Shown here piece by piece: positions 48,289-60,700 of a DNA stretch of 64,000 nt. The stretch comes from Melampsora larici-populina 98AG31. Its lineage: Eukaryota > Basidiomycota > Pucciniomycetes > Pucciniales > Melampsoraceae. Position numbers and translations under genes: made by a program. The stretch is taken from NCBI RefSeq assembly GCF_000204055.1, contig NW_006768827.1, positions 26,254 through 90,253 on the forward strand, given 5' to 3'. The notes below the pieces were generated by a model, which made no database searches, was not told the origin of the DNA, and saw only the letters and a program-made list of their open reading frames with translations. Position 1 is the first letter of the stretch, and each line of letters starts with the position of its first letter.

Positions 48289-51200
48289 ATGTCTTCGTTA
48301 GTATTGACTAACTTCACCGCCCTCACCGACTCAACTTGGTCTTTGAACACCATCATGCTCACTCGTAACCGGCGTTCTCAAACAGTTACTCATTCAGTTC
48401 CATCTCAATCAGGAGGCCTATCATCCATTTCTCGAGCAACATCTCAAACGGGTCACATAACCCCATCAAAGTCCTTATCATCTGTTTCTCAAGCTACACC
48501 TCAAAGCGGTCGCATAAGCCCTTCGAAGTCCTTACTGAAGCTTGACGACCATGAGCGATTGGACGAGATCCGCAGGTTATGTCTGGCTGTGTTCAAGCTG
48601 CTGCCTCGAGAAATTCAACTTAAGGCGGTGCTGAGTCTTAGCCGAGGTCGAGAAACTTTTATTCTTGTTAGTACTGGCTATGGGAAATCCCTCATTCCGG
48701 AGTTGTATTATTTGATGTTTCCAAAATCGTCAAAGCCAATCATTTTGACTTTGAATCCATTGGACGCCTTGGGAAACAATCAAGTAAGTCACACTAAATC
48801 CGTGTGGTTATCATTTTAGACACTGATAGATTTGGTTTTGGTCTATGCACCAGGTTGAAGAAAAGAAGAAACATGGGCTATCGGCAATTAATCTCACTCG
48901 AGCAATGTTCAACCAAAAGGTTTTTGACAATATCCTGACAGGAAAATATCACTTCATCTATGTTGTAAGCCCTAGTTGAGCTTCTTATTTATCATCATCA
49001 TCATCGATTTGATCTGACTGACGGCTTGGTGTTTTGATATGACCCTGTTGCAATAGTCTCCGGAGATTTTCATGAACAATCTTCTCTTTGAGAGACTGTA
49101 CTTCTCAAAACGTTTCCAAGAGCGTCTGATTCTCAAGGTGGTAGACGAAGCACATCTTATCTACCTGTGGGGCCTAGTATTGAGCGGGAAAATGAAGGAT
49201 TATCACTCACACTCTATCCATCAAGATAGAACTGCTTTCCGCCCGTCATACGGAAACTTGATTGAACGTTTTCTGGCTACCGAGTCGATTCCAACCCTTC
49301 TTATGTCACACTACACAAAATGTCATCTTTACCGGGCGGTAAAGAAAACTACTGACATAGAAAAGTCCTGAGGCAACAGGAAGAGAGCTACAAATCTGAA
49401 AAAATATGCACCTTGTTCCTAAACGTTGGGGCGTCATGACGAGTATTTTTTTGTATTTTACACACATATATTGGTGAATGTACTAACAATAAAGGCTGAG
49501 AATCATCAAAAACCCACCTGTAACAATACCTGAAATTTGGCCCTTGACTTTGAAGATAGGATTTTGGAATCTTCAAACATCAATAACGTTTGCAGTTCTG
49601 AATCAAATCACTTGATTCAAAGTGCATTAAAAAGGTGAGCCTTTCCTCTACATTTTTCATTGAGACATCACATCTGTAGCTGGTCTAAAAAAGATCCTAC
49701 AGAGCTATTCATGCAGAACTGTTTGAACATATGTAGAGTGTTTAAATGACTAGATAGCACCTTACTACCATTATGAAGTGTGAAGAAGAATAGTTCAGCT
49801 TTTGAATGAACCAAAAATCGAGTTATTTGGAGCAGAATTGCAAAAGTTATTGCAGTTTTTAGACCACAAAATATTGTCTTCATACTCATGACCCATATTT
49901 CAGGTATTGTTACATGTGAGTTTTTGATGATTTTCAGTGTTTATTGTTAGTACATAAACCAATATCTGTGTGTAAATGCAAAAAAATACTCATCATGACG
50001 CCCCAACATCTAGGAACAAGGTATATATTTTTTCAGATTTTTAGCTCTCTTCCTGTTGCCTCAGGACTTTTCTATGTCAGTAGTTTTCTTTACCGCCCGG
50101 TAAAGATTACATTTGGTGTAGTGTCAGCAACTTGTCTGCCTCAGCACCTCGAGCAAATACTTGCCAGTCTCAAGATCACAAAAGAATCAATTGATATTCA
50201 TGTGGGCGAGCTGACCCGACCGGAAATACGATTCATCCGGGTTACACTACCACGATCACAGAAACCTTGGAATACTCTCAAAAAGTTTTTTGCACCCAAA
50301 GAATCAATCTCTGACTCTGAACTAGTCCCATCTCTCGTTTACTGTCACACTCAGAATGACACTTACGTAGCGTTAGAAACTATTAACTCAGCCCGTCAAA
50401 ATGAGGAAGAAACCAAAAACGGATTGAGTACTTCGGTCCGAAGATTTCACGCCAACACTGATTCAATTGACAAGGTGCGGAATGCTCAAGATTTTGGGGA
50501 AGAGAAATTCAACATCATGACATGTACCAACGCTCTTGGACTCGGCCAGAACTGGAAACGAGTGCGAAGAGTTATCATTGCCGGGCAAACAAATCCTTTG
50601 GATGTATTGCAAATGGCCGGGCGAGGTGGCCGAGATCGACAAGCGGCAGTAGCAATCTTGCTGGTACAACCTGTATCCCCCAAAGATGAAAAGTCTGTAT
50701 TAGAATTACAAGATCCGGCTGATCAAAACGATGACCAGCACATGCATGCAATGGCTATAACCAAAGTCTGTATGAGAGTTGCCTTTTCTGTACTCCTTCG
50801 GTAAGTGATGATGGTTTTGTAACATTGTTTTTGCAAAACGTCTCAGAAGCTAACTCTCCCATTATCTAGATGTGGTTATGTACCTTTATCACTTGATGAT
50901 CCGTCCGTGATAATGGAGACAAAAAGGCAGAACAATGCTGGAATGATCACCTGCTTATGCTCCAACTGCAATCCAAAGGCCGCTACCTTCTTCTTGGCTC
51001 AGCAACCTGTATTAACGAATTCAAATTTCACTCAAATGGTCCTTCAAAGTGAACCACCCAAGACATATACATCCCTGGAAGATCACTTCCCCGAATCTAA
51101 CACTGAAGAACTCTCACCATATGCTTGCATCAGAGGCAGTCTTCCTCAGGATCCTCTACGTACCGATCTGCGCCTGATCCAATTGCGATTAAAACTTGAG

Positions 51201-51766
51201 CGTGGTTTAAAGACTTTATATCAGGAAGAGTATCCTGAAGAGACTTTCTACACATTCGACGATCTCTTCCCTCCAGAAAAGATATGGACTTTGTGTGTCA
51301 ACATCGATCTATGCCTTGAAGGTTTGGATTTAAATTATATATTTGGCAGTGAGCCACTACCCACTTCATATGAGGTAATCATGCAGGTAATACGCCTTTG
51401 GAGGGCTAACAAGAGAGATGTTTTTGCGATTTTGGACCCTTCTGAAGAAGAGATGAATATATACAATCAATCCAAGGCGACCTTGGCTGAATACGAAAAT
51501 GCTTCTCAGCAAGCTAAGGAGACTCGCGCAAACCAGCGAGAGCAGGCAAAACAAACACAGGCACAAACGGTATGTGTATCCGACTCTTTCATTACATTTC
51601 TTTCTTTCAAAGTAACTGATGAATATTTTTATATGGCCATCAGACTGAAAGTACACCTAATGCTAACAAGCGCAAACCTCCGGTCAAAATCATACGTCCT
51701 GGAAAGAAACCCCGGACAAAGCATGTTAATACCAATCAAACCGATTTGGTTTCGGTTTCCTTGTGA
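48289..51766 (+). CDS. RecQ-like DEAH helicase, interrupted by a MITE
   Basis: Exons 48289-48783, 48854-48964, 49057-50800 (containing the MITE 49309-50123), 50870-51569 and 51644-51766. Leaving out the MITE and one TCA copy keeps frame and gives 784 residues. Helicase motifs in order: STGYGKS (I), VVDEAHLI (II), LLMSAT (III, cut by the MITE between S and A), VYCHTQN (IV), NIMTCTNALGLGQNW (V), QMAGRGGRDR (VI). After the core comes a segment with CLCSNC and a basic C-terminal tail (KRKPPVK). The RecQ zinc-binding and HRDC domains are not evident, so it is RecQ-like. It would unwind DNA 3' to 5'; as assembled the exon is disrupted. Its stop overlaps the tail of the DUF6589 gene by 31 bp. Confidence 0.85.
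49309..50123. mobile_element. 815-bp CACTA-like MITE with TCA duplication in the helicase
   Basis: Left end CACTACACAAAATGTCATC and right end reverse complement CACTACACCAAATGTAATC; the inverted repeats extend about 240 bp with few mismatches. TCA flanks both sides (49306-49308 and 50124-50126). It is non-coding. The insertion point is the Ser codon of motif III. Sister sequence lies at 1-495. Confidence 0.9.
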
Positions 51767-54700
51767 AACTGTCCCTTCCCCCATCGATATCTTGATTTCT
51801 TATCTTTTAGATCTTGTATTAAATTTTTTTGTAGCGTGTTCGATCCCAACAAAATGGTATCATCACACTTTTCTTTTGAAATTGAATTCGCGCCTGTGAC
51901 ATATTGATGCTTCCAAGAGCGCAAAAAGTTTGCAAGAGTCTGAGGAGTCACTTTATGAGTGTGACTTCGATAGATTGGTTTGAGCCCACATCGTAAGATC
52001 AGCTGTTGTAGTAGTAGTCGAAGCTTATGGGTCGAAAAAAAATTGATTTCAATATAAGCAAAATGTAGTCAATAGTCAGGTGGATTAAGACATACCAACG
52101 GTATGTTTATAGATATTTCAATTAATTTTCAACATTTGTCCCATTGCTCTGTCCCCAAAAAGTAACAAGTAATCAACAAAACCTCAAAAGCAACAAATAT
52201 ATATCCACTCTCTCAGTTCACTTTTCAGAGACATGATTAATATACATGTTGTGTGATTTCTAATCATATATTATCATTTATGACTGATAAAGATTTATCA
52301 CCATCTTTGCTTCTTCCTTGCCTCGTGGTGAGGAAAAAGCTCATGTGGGAAAGTGCGCGAAGCGTGCGTCAGACTTGGTCTCCCTAAACTAAACTCTTGG
52401 TTTTCCTGAACCAAAACTTTGGTTTAGACAACCAAAACATTGGTCTTCCAAACCAACGTTCTTATGCACGTGTCGCACTCTGATCGTAAAGATGGTTAGC
52501 TCTGTAGGGTGGGTGGGATGGAATTTTGAAATTTAATGTGAATTGAAAAGAGAAACTTTGAGACAGGGGATTGATCTCTTAGTTTCAAGAGTAAAGCGAG
52601 GAGGGGATGGAACTTATCTCGCGGAACTTTGGACTTGGGCGAGTTCCATTCCAACCCTCATCCTTGTGACATGTCGTTGTACCTGTCACGTGACAGTTCA
52701 TGCCTCGTGGACACCTCCACCAAAGCGTGCCTCAATTGGTGTAATCAATCCACTCTCTCAGTTCACTTTTCAGAGACATGATTAATATACATGTTGTGTG
52801 ATTTCTAATCATATATTATCATTTATGACTGATAAAGATTTATCACCATCTTTGCTTCNNNNNNNNNNNNNNNNNNNNNNNNNNNNNNNNNNNNNNNNNN
52901 NNNNNNNNNNNNNNNNNNNNNNNNNNNNNNNNNNNNNNNNNNNNNNNNNNNNNNNNNNNNNNNNNNNNNNNNNNNNNNNNNNNNNNNNNNNNNNNNNNNN
53001 NNNNNNNNNNNNNNNNNNNNNNNNNNNNNNNNNNNNNNNNNNNNNNNNNNNNNNNNNNNNNACCCTTTATCCGAGGAAGGTATGGGACAGGCATGCCGTC
53101 CTTGGCCTATCGGTCAACCCCAGTAACTGCATGGCTGGATTCACCGCTGAGTTGCATCTGTTAACTTCCGGGGGTCTCGTTTTAAACGAGATTCTCCTTC
53201 GGCTTAACTCCGCTTGCGCGAGTGTTAGAGTTTGGGGCTTGTACGGCCCCCTTCTTACTTTGTGGAACCTTGTTTTCCTATTAGTTCAAAACCTTCCCAT
53301 TCAATTTTTCAACCTAATTGTATCTAAAAACATTTTTGTAGATCTTGTGTCCTCTTCCGAGAATTCTTTGACATAACGCTTGTAAGAGTCAGATTTCCAA
53401 CGTCCCACCCTCTTTATTACTTTTTCCGGCGTTCCTAGATTTGCTCTCAAGGAAGCACCGCCTACGCGGAACGAGTGGCCGGACCACTTGTCTAACGCAG
53501 CCTTCCCCCAAACTTTCTCTACATATCTTATGAAGACCTTCTTTCCTACAAGACCGTCTTTAGTTTGGAAAAGAAATGCCTCTCGTCCTTTCTCTGGGTT
53601 TCGTTGAACGATCCGTTTCAACGCTTTCACCGGGTCGAGGACTGAAGGCTGCGATTGCAAATGTATTACTTGGAACTCATTTGGAGAGGCCGTTTTCCCT
53701 TTCCGTAAGTGAATTTTCGCCCACTCTCCTTTTGTTGATCTTCCGAATTCGATGTGATGGTTTAGGATTGCTCCGACAGATTTTGATTCTCTAAATATTT
53801 CTCCTAATCAAATCATCCCCCAAAACGCTATCAAACCGATGTCTGCCACTAAATTGTGTAAGTCTGATTTCCCATACGAGTCTACCAATAATTTATAGAG
53901 TTTTTGAATTGTAACCAGTTTTTTACTTGATTCTAACACCTCCCCTTCTTCCGCTCGTTTCGTGGCTCTCAATAGCATTTTGATTATGTCTTTATCAACT
54001 ACAATCTTTGAGAGATGCTTCACAATATGCCAAGCGTTTATACCATCTATGTACTTGCTGATTGTCCTCGCCGCAATCGGCTTCTTGGGAGGGTTAGGTA
54101 AGTCGATCTTTGTTCTCCCAGCCCAAGTAATGAAGCCGTAGATATCTCGTTTACTAATAGGAACGTCCTCATCAAAATCTTTCCCAGTCGATTCTATGTA
54201 AGTTATGTACTTCGATAAGCCTGAGGAGTAGCCTGAAAGGGTAGTACGGGCCCAACTTCCTATGGCTAGATGCGCTCCTGGCTTTGACGACCTTCTTGCT
54301 GCTTTCCCAAAATGACCGGGGACATCATACAGATGGGGTTTTGTGTTGGTGAGTCGTTTCCTTCTCGTAGAGGGCATGATCTATTCCGTTTTGTAAATGG
54401 TTGATTGTATAATATCATTTCCTCTCATAACCGACTCCAATTGGGCATCTCATGTAGGAGCTGCCTTCCAATCCGGGTGCTGGCGTATTGCAGGTCTTCA
54501 CTTTATGCTCATTTAACTCTGGTCTGGTTCGCAGTAGTTTAGATGCGTCTCGAAGCGATTCTCTCACACCGATCATCCCAGCTGGCGATGATTGGAGTTC
54601 TGGTATTTTACAAACTTCTCACTGTTTCTCACGGAAAAAACCTTATGATATGCATTTCTTTCACGTTTGTTGCAGGAATTTGTGCAAATCATGTGGTATG

Positions 54701-57700
54701 TTTATCCACAACCTATCCTGCCGCTTTTTGTTCGAGACTTTTCCTTGCGATAGTGCATCTGCTGCATTATTGGCGGAGACTACTCGTTTTGCAGTTATAG
54801 CGTATTGCTTTCCTAGTAAGTGGCCTTGGATTACCTTCCATTCTGCGTTAACTAATGGATCTTTTGATTTCCCATTCACGATCGCGTTTTCAGTCACCGT
54901 GTTGTCTGTCAAAACTAAGTAGTTTCTTCCTTCAACCCTTTCGATTTGCTCTACCATTAGTAAACCAAGCCTGATTGCCACTGTTTCGGCCCACGCTATA
55001 CCGCGTTTGTCACCATTCTCTTCCGAGTCTCTCCACCCGTCTTTAAGTTTAAACTGTGACCACCTCTTGCCGATTATCACTCTGATTCCGTAAGAGGTGG
55101 AGGCATCACCCACCCACCCTACGTTTCGAACTTCTGGCTTTGGAATCACTTGTAAAGGATCTGCTTCTCGTAATGTATCCATCCATATCCTTAGATCTTC
55201 TCGTATCTCAGGGGAGATGTGTCTTAACGCATACTTGTTTCCCCAATTTTTCATCATGCGATAAATTGCTGAAGTATATACTCTCATTTGAGGGAAGACA
55301 AAGGTGATATGGTTTAGCCTTCCTACCAGTACTTCGGTGTTTTTGAAGGACTGCCTTTCTTCTTGTGCGTATTCTTCTATTTGACACATCCGTAGGGTTA
55401 TTTTTTCTTGTGGTAATCGTACTGTTTTGCTTTCTCCGTTCCATATAAAGCCTAGATACTTCTGCTCCGTATTGAATTCTCTCCACTTCTTCTCGTTTGT
55501 TTCGACTCCTAGTTTTTGGCTTTCTTTGGCTATCTGGCGCATCGTCGTTTGATTGGACCCGTCTGCTGGTTTTACGAATAGGGTGTCGTCTACCCAGCGA
55601 AAGCCTTTTAGTAAGTTAAATTTTATTATCATAATCTCCTTCCATGCTTCTGCTGCTTCTCCAAAAGTTCCACACCCCCCTACGCCGCCAAATTGAACTC
55701 TTGGGTCTACGTACACCCGATCTTCAAAATCCAGTATCATCAAAAATTTCCACTGGTCCATGGCCACAGGGATCTGGCAATAGGCCTTCGCCCAATCGAA
55801 GACTCCCAACACCAGCTTGCCTTTGTGAGAAGTGATAAACCAAGCTACGGTTTTGAAATCATCCCAAGTGGTTTCGAAATCGTCTTTATCTACTCTAAAA
55901 TTTACTGACTCGATTTCTGGGTCATTTTTTGGGTATGACAGGTTGCTGATCGGCCTGAAGGAGCCGTCACCGTTGACGACAGCTCCTAACGGGTTGGTTC
56001 GAAAGAAACCTAGCTTCTGGTGAGCCTCTTCTTTCGTCCATGGTCCGAACATCCTCCCATTTTCTACCTCCATTTTGAAGTTGTCTTCTATCTTCTGCCT
56101 TGCTAATAATGCTGATTTATGATTTTGTGGACAGAAAAACTTCATCCCATGTACTCTTGCATTTCGGATTCCTTGGTCGAAACCGTGCTCAAAACCCTTT
56201 AAAACATGTGCGTATTTTCTCTCCAAACCATACCGACGCAGTTCTATTCTCCACTTACTCAAATCCATTTCACATGATGGCTTTTCTGGCCATACCCTAC
56301 CCTTTGCTCTCTGTTGTTGTAACTGATCAATTCTATTTCGAAGGGTTGAACGGTCACACCTCTCGTTGGGTTCACGCCGTTTGTCGTTAGGTGGTTCTTG
56401 AGGAGATAGCTTGGATGTGGAACAGCATGAATCGGATGGTGTGGAGTGGGGGGATGGTTTTTTGCTGCATGGAGGTAACTCTACCTCAATTGGTGCTCTT
56501 CCGTCAACCTTGCTCTGGTTTACGGGATATTTCTCGGCAGGGACCTGCGCGGCATTTTCAGGCAGGGGGGATCTTTTTATTTATGGGCAAAAGGTTAGGA
56601 GGTTTTGGGCAAAGGAACAGTTTTCCACGTTAGTTCCATTCTGTTCTTATGGCATTTGTCATACGACTTCATTTCAACCAATTTTGTACAACGTTACGCC
56701 ACTTGAATTGTGAAGCTTACGCTTTTTTACCCTTTACGGGGTTTCCATTTCTGTCCCTTCGGTCTGGGCTCCGGCTTCTACCTCTGTTTCCCGTGTACCT
56801 CTCACTAGCGTACCTGTCACTAGCGTAACGATCATCGCGCTTCCAATCATCCCTTTTCCGACCATCATCGTATCGACCTCTGAAACTTCCACCCCTCCCT
56901 TTCCTCCCGTTACCTTTGTAACTACTCGTAAAAGAGTGGCGGTTTTCTGTTGGGGTTAAGGAGTTTCCTGTAGTCGTGCTCGACTTCGGTTTGTTGGTCA
57001 ATGGGCAGACACTGGCCTTTGGTCTTCCTGGTGCGTAGGGGTTGGTTCGGTAATGTCGCTCGTTATAGCTTTCCGCGGTTGTCTTTGCCTCAACTAACAA
57101 CGTTTCTTGCAACTCCGCGTAATTTCCTATAGACTTGTCTACCGTCTCTCGCATAACACCCTGTCTGACCAACCGACAGTACCTCAACGCTACCATCCAG
57201 CCGAAATCTTTTCTTAATTTCTTCACTACCGCGATATGACCTTCGAAACGATCCGCGACAGGTTTCCATCCACATGACACCAGGTGGGCGCAAAATAGCT
57301 CCATGCAGTCTCCCCAGGCCTCAAAATCAATAGTGAGTTCTTCCACCGGTGCTTCTCCACCATATATCCGGGCTTCACCTGATTCTTTTTTATCTGATTT
57401 AGTAGTCCGTGAAGACCACGCCTTTTGGTCTTTGATCAACCATTCATCGTTGAATACTGTCAATTGAATGTATGAGGATAGATTTTTTAGAATGATGGTT
57501 AAACCGGGGGACAGTGGGGCCAATGATTCCTTCATTTGTGCGTTTCCGCTTTTCAAAATCCTCCCGTTGTGAATGATATCACCGTTCTTCATTTCGAGGG
57601 TACCTTTCTTCGATGCCATTATAGCATGAGCTTTGTCTGACTCGTCTTTGGATAACGCGCCTTCGAACCAAGTTGATTCATCCGAAGGTTGCGTACTAGG

Positions 57701-60700
57701 ATTGTCTGAGACCTGGAGTTGGGTCTGTACGAGAGGGACTGGGTTGGCCACTCGAGGGACTGGAGCTTGGACTGGTCGCTCTGGAATTACTTCCTTCACG
57801 AAGGCTACCGAGGTTTCACTTGAGCTGTTCGAGTGAGTATCGTCCTCGTCCATGACGTAAGGGTTTTCTTGTCTAGGCTGAACCGTGTTCTTGTTTAACA
57901 CTTTTAGCAAAGAGGTTGCCTCCGCGTCGTCACCACGATCATAGGCCTCTTGGATCAGAGTTCCTAACACCTTCCTCCTGGAATCTGTTATACCCGTAGG
58001 TTTTCCGGAGAGATTCCAATTTTGTCAGTCCTGTTCCTTCCCGTCGAGTATTGTTGTGGAGATTTTATTGATAACGGATTTGAACACCTATTGTTAGCCG
58101 GGTCAGGCTGGATCTTATTCTTTAAGCCGGATCAGGCTGTTGGACACCTACTGTAAGCCGGGCCAGGCTGGGCCCTATTCTAAGCCGGGCCAGGCATATG
58201 TCCATTTCGTCTCGCCTCCTGTGACAGACTTTAAGTAGAAATAACATGGAGGTAATTTTCCTACGATCTACACCTTCTTGCCTGATACGGAGGCTCAGTG
58301 TAGTGTGTCTCCTTTGTCTCCTCTCCATGTCTTCCTTGATATTGACCGATGCAGGAGACGAGACATATCCCCCTTCATCAACAGATATCTGACACATCTT
58401 CGTATGAAGGTAACGTTCGTTCTTGGATTATTTGAGAATGAGGGTTGAGAATGAGGGGATGGGGGTCTCAAACGAGGGAATGGGAGTTTTGCGGTAGATG
58501 ACTGGAAACAGGATCAAAGGAAGTTCTGGTAAGATTGATAGCTCACCTTGTTGATGGTTCTCCTGCACGCTTCTTATCTCCTCCTCTTCTTCCCTCTCCT
58601 CTTCTTCTTCTCCTCCTATTCCTCCCCATTCTTCATCACCTTGAGTGTCTTGTTCTTCCACCACTTGAATTTCTTGATTCTTGTTTTGACGTCTTTCATT
58701 TAATTTCTTCTTTTCTCTTGTTTTCTTTAAACCTCTAGGTCTTTCCGGGCGTTTCGACCGAAGGTTCGTAGGGGTCCGATTGGAAATGTTACTCCTCGGC
58801 CTACCACCTCCGTTGGTTCCTCGTCTTGGTGTTACCAACCGATTTCCTGGCCGAACACCCGTGGCAGCTGCTTGCGCTCTTGTTAGGACCGAGTTGTTTA
58901 CATTTGTCTCGGTCTGGTTGATTTGATTTTTGAATGACATTCCTTCTTGCTTTCTCTTCAAAGGTTTTTTAATTCACTTGATTTGTTGATTCTGTTTTTA
59001 AGTTGTGATTCATATATTTTAACTTAATAATTTTCGTTCTCTGAATTGATTTCTTCTTAAACTTCAACGTGTTGTTTGTGGAGAATTTTGAAATTTAATG
59101 TGAATTGAAAAGAGAAACTTTGAGACAGGGGATTGATCTCTTAGTTTCAAGAGTAAAGCGAGGAGGGGATGGAACTTATCTCGCGGAACTTTGGACTTGG
59201 GCGAGTTCCATTCCAACCCTCATCCTTGTGACATGTCGTTGTACCTGTCACGTGACAGTTCATGCCTTGTGGACACCTCCACCAAAGCGTGCCTCAATTG
59301 GTGTAATCAATGATTAGACTCACATTTTGATTGAAGAAATGCTTCAACCAATAATTTTGGTGCTCGAGCCAAAGGTCATTTCCCACAAAATGACCAGGCC
59401 GCCGAGCAGATGGAACCAACAAGCTATGTAAAACGATTTTGGCCAAAGCCGGGGGCAAGTCGTGTTCCACCAGCACGAGGAAGCGAGTCAGATGTAGAGC
59501 GTACCACGGAAGTCCTTTCAAGCCATGGGCCATCAACGCCCATTGCTTCCAGATGAACTTGAGTCTCCCGACATCTCCCGCACTGGTTGCATGATCTGCT
59601 TCCACCACGGTTGCAAAGTCACGTAATTGGAGGCGTAAGTTATAACCTTTGATGTCGTTTTGATCTTGACAAGTTCTCAAAGACTCAGGGCTGCAATAAC
59701 TGTCATAACACCGGTCAATCACTTCCTGAGCAACCCCTTCTTTCGTAAGGTCCGGGGGAGTATCGTATTTTGACATCGTGTCTCTGGTTGAGATGAAGAG
59801 ATAACCGAAACAAATGTGGTATTTATTTAGTAACAGCAAAGATGTAAAAGTCGTACATATTGTATGATTACTCACCTCAAGCATGACACCAAAGTAGCGA
59901 CATGAATAGCGTGTACCGCTCGTAAGACTGTACCAAAATCCATGTTCGAAGGTGGTTTCAATAGGGAACCACCCAGAGCTTGCCATGCCTTCCACGCGCC
60001 AGTGTCGTTCACGTCTTGGCTATTGCCCCAATGGTGAGATAATATTCCTTGAGCCATGTTCCACATGATATGAGCAACTCTGGGAATGGTCATTACACTA
60101 GACAAACCTCCCGCTGCTGTGCCAGCTGGTGCTCTTTTCTTTTGAAGACTCTCGATGTTTTGACACGTCCCTAGATCTCCCTGAATAATTTGCACATATT
60201 TCGCCAACTCTTCATGAGTCAGGCCAAATTGCGAAGCTAATTCTTCCAACACTTCTCCGACTCCATTCGCCGAGTTATCTGCGGCATCCATCAACTCCAA
60301 GAGAAATATACTACGGTCATCAAGCTTGATCGGGTCGATGGCTGGCGGAGTGGTGGATATGCGATCTGAAGGGCCTTTTCCCGGTTCAATTACATACTTG
60401 TACATAGCAGCAGCAAACTGGCTCTTCCGAGTTGCTCGCCAGTGGTTCATGTCCTTTGAGTTTGCCCTGAAGAGATTAAACTGAACCGGAGACTTCTGAG
60501 CAACTGTAATGGCGTCATGGTAATTTCGAAGGAGATCCTTTGCACTCGCATCCTGGAAATCTTGTTTCAGATAATCAGGTAGGAACTGAACATACCCCCA
60601 TGTTCCGTGGAAGAGGAGTGATGTTGATTACACTCGTAGGTTCTGGACCTTTTGCAGGATATCAAAATTGTCCATACACACAATAGGACTTATAGTGTAA

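Larger units (their letters stand above)
52205..59311 (-). mobile_element. Ngaro/PAT-like tyrosine-recombinase retroelement with split direct repeats
   Basis: Read on the minus strand: repeat A1 (59311-59083), gag, RT-RNase H, tyrosine recombinase, then B1 (from about 52858 to 52750), A2 (52749-52521) and B2 (52520-52205). A1 and A2 are 229 bp and differ at one base seen (a C to T change in a CpG). B1 and B2 are identical over the 109 bp before the gap. This A1-ORFs-B1-A2-B2 order is the split direct repeat structure of Ngaro/PAT-like elements, which insert through a circular intermediate without target duplication; none is seen here. It lies in the last intron of the DUF6589 gene, 6 bp past the GTGAGT donor hexamer. 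Confidence 0.85.

Noticed and set aside
48289..51766. Helitron, because of the helicase gene
   Set aside because: No Rep endonuclease motif, helicase motifs are RecQ-like and not Pif1-like, and flanking TIRs and target duplication are unlike Helitrons.
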